Below, in pieces: positions 48,590 through 56,551 of a stretch of DNA of 64,000 nt. Location: NCBI RefSeq assembly GCF_002564105.1, contig NZ_PDBX01000001.1, positions 4,278,001 to 4,342,000 of the forward strand. The letters are read 5' to 3'. Positions within the stretch are counted from its first letter, which is position 1; each line of letters begins with the position of its first letter. The notes under the pieces are model-generated. The model saw only the letters and a program-made list of their open reading frames with translations, was not told the origin of the DNA and made no database searches. The position numbers were made by a program, and so were the translations under genes. Source of the stretch: Collimonas sp. PA-H2. GTDB taxonomy: Bacteria > Pseudomonadota > Gammaproteobacteria > Burkholderiales > Burkholderiaceae_D.

Positions 48590-48665
48590 GTCATTCCCGC
48601 GCACGCGGGAATCCATTTTCACTGCCATGTTCACCAACCTGGATTCCCGCGTGCGCGGGAATGAC
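48590..48665. repeat. Perfect 25-bp inverted repeat between urtD and urtE
   Basis: Left arm 48590-48614 (GTCATTCCCGCGCACG...) and right arm 48641-48665 (...CGTGCGCGGGAATGAC) are exact reverse complements, loop 26 bases. Each arm is itself a palindrome (ATTCCCGCG-CGCGGGAAT). This ATTCCCGCG/CGCGGGAAT type is a common dispersed element in Gram-negative genomes. It sits inside a co-transcribed pair and would fold in the mRNA between the two ATPase genes. Confidence 0.85.
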
Positions 48666-48706
48666 CGGGGCGCGTAGCTGGGGTCGCCAATGACGGCTGG
48701 TTCACG

Positions 48707-49585
48707 CTACCGCCCAAGATAGACTTCGATGACCCGTTCGTCAGCCTGGACTTCCGACATCTTGCCCGCTGCCAGCACCGAGCCTTCGTGCAGCACTGTG
48801 ACCTTGCCTTCTTGCGCGATCTCGGCGACAAAGCCCATGTCGTGTTCGACCACCATGATCGAATGCTTGCCGCGCAATTCGTTGAGCAGCTCCGCCGTGC
48901 GCGCTGTTTCCGCATCGGACATGCCGGCTACCGGTTCGTCCAGCAGCAACAGCTGCGGCTCCTGCATCAGCAGCATGCCGATTTCCAGCCACTGCTTCTG
49001 CCCGTGCGATAACAAACCGGCCAGCCGCCGCTCGTTGCCGTTGAGGCGGATCAGACGCAGGCAGGCGTCGATCTTGTCGACCTGTTCCGAGTTCAGGCGC
49101 GAAAACAAGGTGGTCTTGACGCGCTTGTCCATCTTCATCGCCAGCTCCAGGTTCTCGAACACGGTGTGCTGCTCGAACACCGTCGGCCGCTGGAACTTGC
49201 GGCCGATGCCGGCGTGGGCGATGTCGTACTCGGTCAGCTTGGTCAGGTCGATGCTCTGGCCGAAGAAGGCGGTGCCGGCGCTAGGGCGGGTCTTGCCGGT
49301 GATGACATCCATCATGGTGGTCTTGCCAGCGCCGTTGGGGCCGATGATGCAACGCAGCTCGCCGACCGAAATATCCAGGTTGAGATTGTTCAAGGCCTTG
49401 AAGCCGTCGAACGACACCGTGATGTTTTCCAGATAGAGAATGGCGCCGTGGGTGGTGTCGACGCCCTCCGGCTTGATGCGCGCATACGAAGTGCCGTAGT
49501 CGGCGTGGAGCGTGTTGTCGACATTCTCCGATGGATGCGCCGGGTCGTAGATCGGGCTGATGCGCGGGTTGACAGGCTGATTCAT
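48707..49585 (-). CDS. urtD: Urea ABC transporter ATP-binding protein UrtD
   Basis: 292 residues: ITVSFDGFKALNNLNLDI, Walker A GPNGAGKTTMMDVITGKT, GIGRKFQRPTVFE, signature-like LLSHGQKQWLEIGMLLMQEPQLLLLDEPVAGM. LivG-like; UrtD and UrtE are the two ATPases. The stop of urtC overlaps its start by four bases. The N-terminal 40 residues before the ABC domain are longer than in most LivG proteins, as usual for UrtD. Confidence 0.95.
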   Translation of the reverse strand: MNQPVNPRISPIYDPAHPSENVDNTLHADYGTSYARIKPEGVDTTHGAILYLENITVSFDGFKALNNLNLDISVGELRCIIGPNGAGKTTMMDVITGKTRPSAGTAFFGQSIDLTKLTEYDIAHAGIGRKFQRPTVFEQHTVFENLELAMKMDKRVKTTLFSRLNSEQVDKIDACLRLIRLNGNERRLAGLLSHGQKQWLEIGMLLMQEPQLLLLDEPVAGMSDAETARTAELLNELRGKHSIMVVEHDMGFVAEIAQEGKVTVLHEGSVLAAGKMSEVQADERVIEVYLGR

Positions 49586-50745
49586 GCCGCCTCCTTGCTG
49601 CCGCTGGCTTCAGCCTCAGGCTGACTTGCGGGTTTGCTTTTCAGTTTGTTTTTCAGATGCGCCGCCAATCCCAGGATCCCCTGCGGCATGAACAGCGTCA
49701 CCAGGATGAAGATCAGACCCAGCGCATACAGCCAGAGGTCAGGGAAGGCGCCGGTGAACCAGCTCTTCAGGCCGTTCACCGAGAAGGCGCCGATGATAGG
49801 GCCGAGCAGCGAGCCGCGGCCGCCGACCGCGGCCCAGATCACCATCTCGATCGAATTCGCCGGCGACATCTCGGAAGGGTTGATGATGCCCACCTGCGGT
49901 ACATACAGGGCGCCGGCAATGCCGCACAATACCGCCGACAAGGTCCAGACAAACAGCTTGAACCACAAGGGGTTGTAGCCGATGAACATCAGGCGCGATT
50001 CGGAATCACGCACGGCCTGCAGCACCCGTCCCAGTTTCGAGGTCACGATCCAGCGGCACAGCACTAGCGCGCCGAACAGGAAGGCGAGCGTGATCAGGTA
50101 CAGCACCGCCTTGGTCGACGGCGCGGTGATGGAGTAGCCGAGGATGCGCTTGAAATCGGTGAAGCCGTTGTTGCCGCCGAAGCCGGTATTGTTGCGGAAG
50201 AATAGCAACATGAAGGCGAAGGTCATCGCCTGGGTAATAATCGAAAAATAGACGCCCTTGATGCGCGAGCGGAAGGCGAAGTAACCGAACACGAAGGCTA
50301 GCACGCCAGGCACCAGCACCACTAGCGCCATGCAGTACCAGAAGTTGTCGGTCAGCGACCAGAACCACGGATAGGTTTTCCAGTCGAGGAACACCATGAA
50401 ATCCGGCAGGTTGCTTTGATAGACGCCGTCGCGGCCGATGGCCCGCATCAGGTACATGCCATGGGCATAGCCGCCCAGCGCAAAGAACACGCCGTGGCCG
50501 AGCGACAGGATGCCGGTGTAGCCCCACACCAGGTCCAGCGCCAGCGCCGCCATCGCGTAGCACATGAACTTGCCGACCAGCGCCACCGTGTAGCTGGAGA
50601 TATGCAGCGTGTGTCCGCTGGGGAACGCCAGGTTCAGGATCGGTAGCAGCGCCAAGATCAAACAGCAGACGACGATGCCGATCCAGGCCGGACGCGAGAA
50701 CAACGGTGTCTGCGTCATGGAGATTTGCATGGATACGGTTTTCAT
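49582..50745 (-). CDS. urtC: Urea ABC transporter permease UrtC
   Basis: 387 residues with about ten helices: ALDLVWGYTGILSLGHGVFFALGGYAHGMYLM (LivM motif), the long loop with FRSRIKGVYFSIITQA, and NPSEMSPANSIEMVIWAAVGGRGSLLGPI. The ORF is open to 51153, but MKTVSMQISMTQTP at 50745 overlaps the urtB stop by four bases and fits the family. Confidence 0.95.
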   Translation of the reverse strand: MKTVSMQISMTQTPLFSRPAWIGIVVCCLILALLPILNLAFPSGHTLHISSYTVALVGKFMCYAMAALALDLVWGYTGILSLGHGVFFALGGYAHGMYLMRAIGRDGVYQSNLPDFMVFLDWKTYPWFWSLTDNFWYCMALVVLVPGVLAFVFGYFAFRSRIKGVYFSIITQAMTFAFMLLFFRNNTGFGGNNGFTDFKRILGYSITAPSTKAVLYLITLAFLFGALVLCRWIVTSKLGRVLQAVRDSESRLMFIGYNPLWFKLFVWTLSAVLCGIAGALYVPQVGIINPSEMSPANSIEMVIWAAVGGRGSLLGPIIGAFSVNGLKSWFTGAFPDLWLYALGLIFILVTLFMPQGILGLAAHLKNKLKSKPASQPEAEASGSKEAA

Positions 50746-52346
50746 TCGACGCTCCTGCCTTTCAGCGCAAACAGGCCTTGCGGGCGTTTCTGGATGAAGA
50801 CGATGATGAACACCAGGATCGCGATCTTGGCCAGCACCGCGCCCGCCATCGGCTCCAGGAATTTGTTGACCTCGCCCAGCCCGAAGGCGGCGATCACCGT
50901 GCCGGCCAGCTGGCCGACGCCGCCCAGCACCACCACCATGAAGGAGTCGACGATATAGCCTTGGCCAAGGTCGGGGCCGACGTTGCCCAGTTGCGACAGG
51001 GCGACGCCGCCGAGGCCGGCGATGCCGCAGCCGAGGCCGAAGGTCATCATGTCGATCTTGCCGGTGGAAACGCCGACGCAGGCCGCCATGCGGCGGTTCT
51101 GCATGACCGCGCGGACGAACAGGCCGAGCCGGGTCTTGTTCAAGATCAGCCACACCGCCAGCACCACGAACAGCGCAAAGAAAATGATCACGATGCGGTT
51201 ATACGACAGCACCAGCGAACCGAGCACCGTGACGCCGCCCGACATCCAGCTAGGATTGGCGACTTCGACGTTCTGGGCGCCGAAGATAGAGCGCACGGTC
51301 TGCATCAGGATCAGGCTGATGCCCCAGGTGCAGAGCAGGGTTTCCAGCGGCCGGCCGTACAGCCAGCGCAGCACCAGCCGTTCCAGCACGATGCCGACGG
51401 CGGCGGTGACGATGAAGGCGGCCGGCAGGGCGACCAGCAGGTAGCCGTCTAGCGCCGCCGGGAAGTACTGGCGGAACAGCAGCTGGCACATATAGGTGGT
51501 GTAGGCGCCTATCATCAGCAGTTCGCCGTGCGCCATGTTGATGATGCCCATCAGGCCGAAGGTGATCGCCAGGCCCAGCGCGGCCAGCAGCAGCACGCTG
51601 CCGAGCGATATGCCGTAGAACACCTTGCCGATGAAGTCGACGGTGGCCAGGTGGCGGTCCAGCACGCCGAGGGTGCGCACGGCTTCGATGCGGACCGCGG
51701 GGTCGGCTTCGATGTAGCTGCCGTCGGGGTTCTTGTTGAGCAGGTTTTGCAGGGCCGGGCGGATGTTGGCGTTGGTGCTGCCGGCCAGGGTTTGCACTGC
51801 GGTTTTGCGGGTGGCGGCGTCGGGCGAGTGCAGGTTGGCGGTGGCGATGACTTGCTGCAGGATGTCCTGGATCTCGGGGTCGCTTTCTTTATGGAGTGCT
51901 GTGCTGATCAGCGGTATCTGGGCCGGATCGGCGGTTTTCATGAGGTCGGTGGCGGCGGCGATGCGCAGCTTGCGGTTCGGGGAGAACAGTTTCAGTCCCG
52001 AGAGGGCGCCTTCGACCACGCCGCGCAGGCGGTTGTTGACGCTGATGCCGTCGGCGTCATCGGGTGTGGCCAGGGTCTGGCCGGTGGCCGGGTTGAATGC
52101 CTTTGTATCGTCGACGATGAGGACGGTGCCGTCGGGCCGGGCGTAGAGGGCGTCGCTGTTGAGGGCGTTGAGGATTTTCAGGGCGTCGTCATTGGCCAGT
52201 GCGGCGATCTGGTTGACGGCGGCGATGCGGGCGTCGGGGTCGTCGCCGGCCAGCGGTTTGAGCAGGGCGGGGTCGATCGCGGCATGGGCGAGCAGGCCCT
52301 GCATGCAGAGAGCTACGGCGAGAAGAATTTTTCGTGAGATTTTCAT
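50742..52346 (-). CDS. urtB: Urea ABC transporter permease UrtB
   Basis: 534 residues. After a signal peptide (KILLAVALCMQGLLAHA) comes a long periplasmic region of helical repeats (LLKPLAGDDPDARIAAVNQI; RKTAVQTLAGSTNANIRPALQ) and then the LivH-like permease (GLAITFGLMGIINMAHGELLMIGAY; GLGCGIAGLGGVALSQLGNVGPDLGQGYIVDSFMVVVLGG). The extended N-terminal region is a hallmark of UrtB. GTG at 52364 is possible; ATG 52346 begins at the signal peptide. It is separated from urtA by 640 bp of repeats. Confidence 0.95.
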   Translation of the reverse strand: MKISRKILLAVALCMQGLLAHAAIDPALLKPLAGDDPDARIAAVNQIAALANDDALKILNALNSDALYARPDGTVLIVDDTKAFNPATGQTLATPDDADGISVNNRLRGVVEGALSGLKLFSPNRKLRIAAATDLMKTADPAQIPLISTALHKESDPEIQDILQQVIATANLHSPDAATRKTAVQTLAGSTNANIRPALQNLLNKNPDGSYIEADPAVRIEAVRTLGVLDRHLATVDFIGKVFYGISLGSVLLLAALGLAITFGLMGIINMAHGELLMIGAYTTYMCQLLFRQYFPAALDGYLLVALPAAFIVTAAVGIVLERLVLRWLYGRPLETLLCTWGISLILMQTVRSIFGAQNVEVANPSWMSGGVTVLGSLVLSYNRIVIIFFALFVVLAVWLILNKTRLGLFVRAVMQNRRMAACVGVSTGKIDMMTFGLGCGIAGLGGVALSQLGNVGPDLGQGYIVDSFMVVVLGGVGQLAGTVIAAFGLGEVNKFLEPMAGAVLAKIAILVFIIVFIQKRPQGLFALKGRSVE

Positions 52347-52420
52347 CAGTATTTTTATCGCCACCTGAAAAGCAGTTATAGCGTCGCATCAACAGCAGCT
52401 TTAGCGCCGCCACAAAAGCA

Positions 52421-52497
52421 GTTAAATGGGGTCAGAGTTTTTTTTCGCGGCCTTTTGCGAAAATTACTCTGACCCCATTTAACGGGCTACGGAGTAA
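52421..52497 (+). repeat. REP-like palindrome copy 3
   Basis: Arms GTTAAATGGGGTCAGAGT and ACTCTGACCCCATTTAAC (18 bp, perfect) with inner stem TTTTCGC/GCGAAAA, then tail GGGCTACGGAGTAAG. Same direction as copy 4, 440 bp away. Confidence 0.85.
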
Positions 52498-52585
52498 GTG
52501 CGGCTGCATGCGAAGAACGATCTGTGCGTTGCTAAAACGGTAGCTACTCCGTGGATGCTAGCCGGGGGTAGCCCGGCAGCTAGTC

Positions 52586-52613
52586 ACTTTTTCTTGCTTC
52601 GCCAAGAAAAAGT
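52586..52613. repeat. 11-bp hairpin ACTTTTTCTTG/CAAGAAAAAGT
   Basis: Perfect stem with loop CTTCGC, followed by AACCAAAAAGAAGGCGACC. This sequence type recurs as a dispersed element in related genomes as far as I recall. Confidence 0.7.
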
Positions 52614-52664
52614 AACCAAAAAGAAGGCGACCGCAAAGCCGTTGCCCTCCCTTCGGTCGGGTCC

Positions 52665-52759
52665 CCAAATCCGACGCGTATCAGCCGGGTGAGGGGCAAA
52701 ACTCGCCTTCGGCTCAAACATGCCCCTCACAATTCCCGGCTGACACGCGCCGGATTTGG
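52665..52759. repeat. Long inverted repeat (about 35-bp arms)
   Basis: Left arm begins CCAAATCCGACGCGTATCAG and continues CCGGG then TGAGGGGCA; the right arm is its complement with three changes (GGCGCGTGTCAG) and a 5-base insertion. The structure would fold into a 95-nt hairpin with TCGCCTTCGGCTC at the tip. It looks like a MITE-type or REP-derived element. Confidence 0.8.
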
Positions 52760-52780
52760 CAACGTCTCAATGCGGGGTAC

Positions 52781-52852
52781 GTCAAAAGCAACGGCAACGG
52801 CAACGGCAACGTCAAAAGCAACGTCAAAAGCAACGTCAAAAGCAACGGCAAC
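52781..52852 (+). repeat. Microrepeats GTCAAAAGCAAC and GGCAAC
   Basis: 12-bp unit GTCAAAAGCAAC at 52781, 52811, 52823 and 52835, interleaved with hexamers GGCAAC. In frame they would read V-K-S-N, but no gene uses them. Likely slippage-prone. Confidence 0.85.
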
Positions 52853-52860
52853 CCCACGCA

Positions 52861-52943
52861 GTTAAATGGGGTCAGAGTTTTTTTACGGCAGCCTTATCGC
52901 CGTAAATTACTCTGACCCCATTTAACGGGCCACGGAGTACATA
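52861..52943 (+). repeat. REP-like palindrome copy 4
   Basis: Arms GTTAAATGGGGTCAGAGT and ACTCTGACCCCATTTAAC identical to copy 3; inner stem differs (TTTACGGC with GCCGTAAA) but still pairs. Tail GGGCCACGGAGTACATACGG matches copy 2. Confidence 0.85.
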
Positions 52944-52984
52944 CGGCGGGCATTCGCCTTCAAAAAAACCAAGCCTTCCAGCGA

Positions 52985-54238
52985 TCAGAGCTTCTGCTTG
53001 CCCTCATTCCCCGGAATATACGGACTCCACGGTTGTGCGCGGATCGTTGTCTTGGTCTTGTTGACCACGTTGAACTGTCCGTCCGCCTTGATCTCGCCGA
53101 TCATCACTGGTTTGTGCAGGTGATGGTTGGTGGCGTCCATTTCCAGTTCATAGCCGGACGGGGCTTTGAATTTCTGGCCGGACATGGCGGCGATGACTTT
53201 GTCGGAGTCGGTGGATTTGGCTTTTTCTACGGCTTGCTTCCACATGTAGATGCCGACATAGGTCGCTTCCATCGGGTCGTTGGTGACTACGGTGGCGGCG
53301 TTCGGCAGGTTCTTGGCTAATGCGTAGGCTTTCCATTTCTTGATGAAGGCCGTGTTCACCGGATTCTTGACCGATTCGAAGTAGTTCCAGGCCGCCAGGT
53401 GGCCGACCAGCGGCTTGGCGTCGACGCCGCGCAATTCTTCCTCGCCCACCGAGAACGCCACTACCGGCACGTCGGTGGCTTTCAGGCCGGCGTTGCCCAG
53501 TTCTTTGTAGAACGGCACGTTGGAGTCGCCGTTGATGGTGGAGATCACCGCGGTCTTGCCGCCGGCGGAGAATTTCTTGATGTTGGCGACGATGGTCTGG
53601 TAGTCGGAATGGCCGAACGGGGTGTACACCTCGTCGATGTCGCTATCCTTGACGCCCTTGCTGTGCAAGAAGGCGCGCAGGATCTTGTTGGTGGTGCGCG
53701 GGTAGACGTAGTCGGTGCCCAGCAGCACGAAGCGCTTGGCGCCGCCGCCTTCTTTCGACATCAGGTATTCGGTGGCCGGGATCGCTTGCTGGTTAGGCGC
53801 GGCGCCGGTGTAGAACACGTTTTTCTCCAACTCTTCGCCTTCATATTGGACCGGATAGAACAGCAGGCTGTTGAGTTCCTTGAACACCGGCAGCACCGAT
53901 TTGCGCGATACCGAGGTCCAGCAGCCGAACACCACCGAAACCTTGTCCTGCGAAATCAGCTGCCGCGCCTTCTCGGCGAACAGCGGCCAGTTGGAGGCCG
54001 GGTCGACCACCACCGGCTCCAGTTTCTTGCCCAGCACGCCGCCGTTGGCATTGATCTCGTCGATGGCCATCAAGGCTACGTCTTTCAGCGAGGTCTCGGA
54101 AATCGCCATGGTGCCGGACAAGGAATGCAGGATGCCTACCTTGATCGTATCCGCGGCAAAGGCGGACGGTAGCCAGGAACTGGCGGCAAGGGCGAAAGCG
54201 CCGAGTGCGGTAGCTTTCAAAAGGATGCGACGTGACAT
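52985..54238 (-). CDS. urtA: Urea ABC transporter substrate-binding protein UrtA
   Basis: 417 residues with a secretion signal (SRRILLKATALGAFALAASSWLPSAFA, starting with two Arg), then the ligand domain: VGILHSLSGTMAISETSLKDVAL, LFYPVQYEGEELEKNVFYTGAAPNQQAIPATEYLM, and YGPFGHSDYQ-like region. UrtA gives the transporter its urea specificity. First gene of the cluster; GGGAG lies 9 bases before ATG 54238. It is followed by the repeat-filled 640-bp gap and urtB. Confidence 0.95.
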   Translation of the reverse strand: MSRRILLKATALGAFALAASSWLPSAFAADTIKVGILHSLSGTMAISETSLKDVALMAIDEINANGGVLGKKLEPVVVDPASNWPLFAEKARQLISQDKVSVVFGCWTSVSRKSVLPVFKELNSLLFYPVQYEGEELEKNVFYTGAAPNQQAIPATEYLMSKEGGGAKRFVLLGTDYVYPRTTNKILRAFLHSKGVKDSDIDEVYTPFGHSDYQTIVANIKKFSAGGKTAVISTINGDSNVPFYKELGNAGLKATDVPVVAFSVGEEELRGVDAKPLVGHLAAWNYFESVKNPVNTAFIKKWKAYALAKNLPNAATVVTNDPMEATYVGIYMWKQAVEKAKSTDSDKVIAAMSGQKFKAPSGYELEMDATNHHLHKPVMIGEIKADGQFNVVNKTKTTIRAQPWSPYIPGNEGKQKL

Positions 54239-54392
54239 GATTTTTCTCTCCCTGTAGTGAACTATGCTGTAGTGAAATATGAACAAGCAGCTGTAAAGCA
54301 GCTATGAAGCCAGAACAAAATACGAACAAGAAAGCAGCGCACGCCGTAGCAGCAGGCATGGAACCGAAATGCTGGGACTACCATATCCACAT

Positions 54393-54408
54393 AGCAGAAT
54401 GCATGCCA
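54393..54408 (-). promoter_or_regulatory. Sigma-54 (RpoN) promoter of urtA
   Basis: On the minus strand TGGCATGCATTCTGCT, matching the -24 GG and -12 GC with the required 10-bp spacing, 155 bases before the urtA start. With the NtrC-type site upstream it suggests that urea uptake and urease are induced when nitrogen is limiting. Confidence 0.72.
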
Positions 54409-54533
54409 ATGGCCTGGCAAGGCGAGTAGCGGGGGTTTTTATACCCAGGCTTAAATTTGAGCGAGCTGGCGGGGCTGCAGGGAAAGGCTTTGCGCCCGGA
54501 TTTGGTGAAAGCGGTTTTTGCTGCGAAACAGGC

Positions 54534-54548
54534 GCACCAGCGTGGTGC
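54534..54548. promoter_or_regulatory. NtrC-type enhancer site upstream of urtA
   Basis: GCACCAGCGTGGTGC is a perfect palindrome of the GCAC-N7-GTGC kind bound by NtrC, about 135 bp upstream of the sigma-54 promoter, the usual enhancer distance. Only one strong site was found. Confidence 0.72.
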
Positions 54549-54715
54549 CAACAAAGAAACAGGCGTTCGGCTGGTGGCGGTCGCTGCAAATGCGTACAGA
54601 AATCAGGAGATTTGACAGGCGGGGAGGGGAGCGCCGTCAGGAAATTTCGGAAATCATGCCGGCGGAGTTGGCTCGTGCCAACTCCGCCATGGAACTGCGG
54701 GGGATTTTGAGGCGA

Positions 54716-55798
54716 TCAAGGCACAATCGTGGTGAACAGGTAGACCGCGAAAATCACCAGATGCACCGTGCCTTGCATCACCGTGGTGCGGCCGGTGCCG
54801 AGCGACAGGGTGGCGACGATGAACGACAGCAGCAACAGCACGGTAGACTTGATGTCCAGCCCGAGCGACAGCGTCAGGCCGGTGGTCAGCGAAACGATCG
54901 CCACCGCCGGAATGGTCAGGCCGATGCTGGCCAGCGCCGAGCCTAGCGCCAGGTTGAGACTGGTCTGCAAGCGGTTGGCGCGCGCCGCCCGCACCGCCGC
55001 CAGGCCTTCTGGCAGCAGCACCACCGCGGCAATGATGATGCCGACCAGGGTCTTCGGCGCACCCATGTTGGCGACCGCGGTTTCCAGCGCCGGCGCCAGC
55101 GACTTCGCCAACAGCACCACCGCGCCCAGGCATACCAGCAGCAGGCCGGCGCTGATGACGGCCACTTTGCCGGATGGCGGCGGCGCATGCACGTCTTCAT
55201 CGGCGACGGCTTCCTGCGGCAGGAAATAGTCGCGGTGGCGCACGGTCTGCACCAGCACGAAGGTGCCATACAAAATCAGCGAAATGATGGCGATAAAGGC
55301 CAGCTGGCTTTTACTGTAGAACGGCCCCAGCGCGCTTGAGGTGTAGTTCGGCAGGACCAGCGTCAGCACCGCAATTGCCGCCAGCGTCGCCAGCGAGGCG
55401 CTGACGCCCAGCAGGCCGAAACTTTGTTCCCGGTGGCGGCTGGCGCCCACCAGCAGGCAAATGCCGACGATGCCGTTGAGGATGATCATGATGGCGGCAA
55501 ACACGGTGTCGCGCGCCAGCCCGGTGGTTTCCTCGCCGCCGGCCAGCATCAGCGAGACGATCAGCGCCACTTCGATCAGGGTCACCGCCAGCGCCAGCAC
55601 CAGCGTGCCGTAGGGTTCGCCGACCCGGTGCGCCACCACTTCGGCGTGGTAGACCGCCGCCAGCACGCTGCCGAGCAGGCCGGCTACCAGCAGCAGTGTA
55701 TAGAAGCCGCCCAGATTGAAGCCGGCGCCGCCCAGCAAAAGCCAGCCGACGATCGGGGCCGCAATGGACCAAATGGGGAGTGCAGGGGAAATTTTCAT
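54716..55798 (-). CDS. chaA: Calcium/sodium:proton antiporter (ChaA-type)
   Basis: 360 residues, about 11 helices. ChaA family features: acidic EPYGTLVLALAVTLIEVALIVSLML (alpha-1 repeat) and PEGLAAVRAARANRLQTSLNLALGSALASIGLTIP (alpha-2 repeat) that form the ion path. ATG 55798 starts just before the first helix; the open frame reaches 55846. Confidence 0.92.
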   Translation of the reverse strand: MKISPALPIWSIAAPIVGWLLLGGAGFNLGGFYTLLLVAGLLGSVLAAVYHAEVVAHRVGEPYGTLVLALAVTLIEVALIVSLMLAGGEETTGLARDTVFAAIMIILNGIVGICLLVGASRHREQSFGLLGVSASLATLAAIAVLTLVLPNYTSSALGPFYSKSQLAFIAIISLILYGTFVLVQTVRHRDYFLPQEAVADEDVHAPPPSGKVAVISAGLLLVCLGAVVLLAKSLAPALETAVANMGAPKTLVGIIIAAVVLLPEGLAAVRAARANRLQTSLNLALGSALASIGLTIPAVAIVSLTTGLTLSLGLDIKSTVLLLLSFIVATLSLGTGRTTVMQGTVHLVIFAVYLFTTIVP

Positions 55799-55930
55799 AA
55801 GGCGATTGAACACGTATCGAGCTTTTTTTGCAAGCATTGCGTGCATCGCCTTGCAATACCGATGGCGGGCGGATTTGCTCCTGCCTGCCGCGATCCAGCC
55901 TGAATCCGGCCGGAATTCTGCCAGAATGCG

Positions 55931-55969
55931 GCCGCCTGCCGCCTGCCGCCTGCCGCCTGCCGCCTGCCG
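55931..55969. repeat. Heptamer microsatellite GCCGCCT, five copies
   Basis: Five perfect copies from 55931 to 55965 plus a partial one, ending at the stop codon of the ParA-like gene. A heptamer array can slip and shift the frame; it lies in the gap between the ParA-like gene and chaA, so only readthrough proteins would be affected. Confidence 0.9.
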
Positions 55970-56551
55970 TCAGGCGCAGGCGCAGGCGCTGCAGCAGTGG
56001 CCGTAGAGCGCCTGGTACAAGGCGCCGAGCGAGGCGTCGTCCCGTTTTGTCGCGGACAGGTGAAGAAAGCGCAAGCCGTCGATGCTGGCCGACAGGTTTG
56101 ACATGAGCTGTTGCCCGGCCGGGCTGTCGTCGATCAGCGCCACCAGCGGCAAATCCGGCCTGAGCGCACTGGCAGCTTGCATGCTGGCGGCTAGCAGCCC
56201 GTCCGCTTGACTATCCTCGGCGCCGATGGCGAACAAGGCCAGGTCGGCGTTCGCCAGGGCGCCGCGCGAACCGTCGTCGTCGCGTTTCGGCAGGTGGACC
56301 AGGATGTCGTGATAGCTGCTTTTGGAGGCGGCCAGTTCGGCGCCGATATCCTGGGCGGCGATGCTGCGGATTTCCGCGCCGGTCTTGATTGCCGTCGCCA
56401 GCCAGCCGGCCTGCGGCATTTTCGGGTTTTGATAAACCAGCAACACATTACGGCCGGCGCGCGCACGCCGCCGTGCTATCGCGGCGGCCAGCGAAGCTGC
56501 TATATCGGTTGAGACGCTGGGCACATGTTCAGAAGCGATGGTCAGGATCAT
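55970..56551 (-). CDS. ParA/MinD-like protein with degenerate Walker A
   Basis: 193 residues. The start MILTIASEHVPSVSTDIAAS looks like ParA (ILTIASEKGGVGKST-type), but the phosphate loop is EHVPSVSTD and the signature lysines are lost; strands GRNVLLVYQNPKM, SYHDILVHLP, and LPLVALIDDSPAGQQLM follow the ParA pattern (RVLLVDTDPQ, YDYVLID). It probably no longer hydrolyses ATP. The gene overlaps dapA by four bases. It ends in CCSACACA, a Cys-rich tail. Function unknown. Confidence 0.72.
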   Translation of the reverse strand: MILTIASEHVPSVSTDIAASLAAAIARRRARAGRNVLLVYQNPKMPQAGWLATAIKTGAEIRSIAAQDIGAELAASKSSYHDILVHLPKRDDDGSRGALANADLALFAIGAEDSQADGLLAASMQAASALRPDLPLVALIDDSPAGQQLMSNLSASIDGLRFLHLSATKRDDASLGALYQALYGHCCSACACA

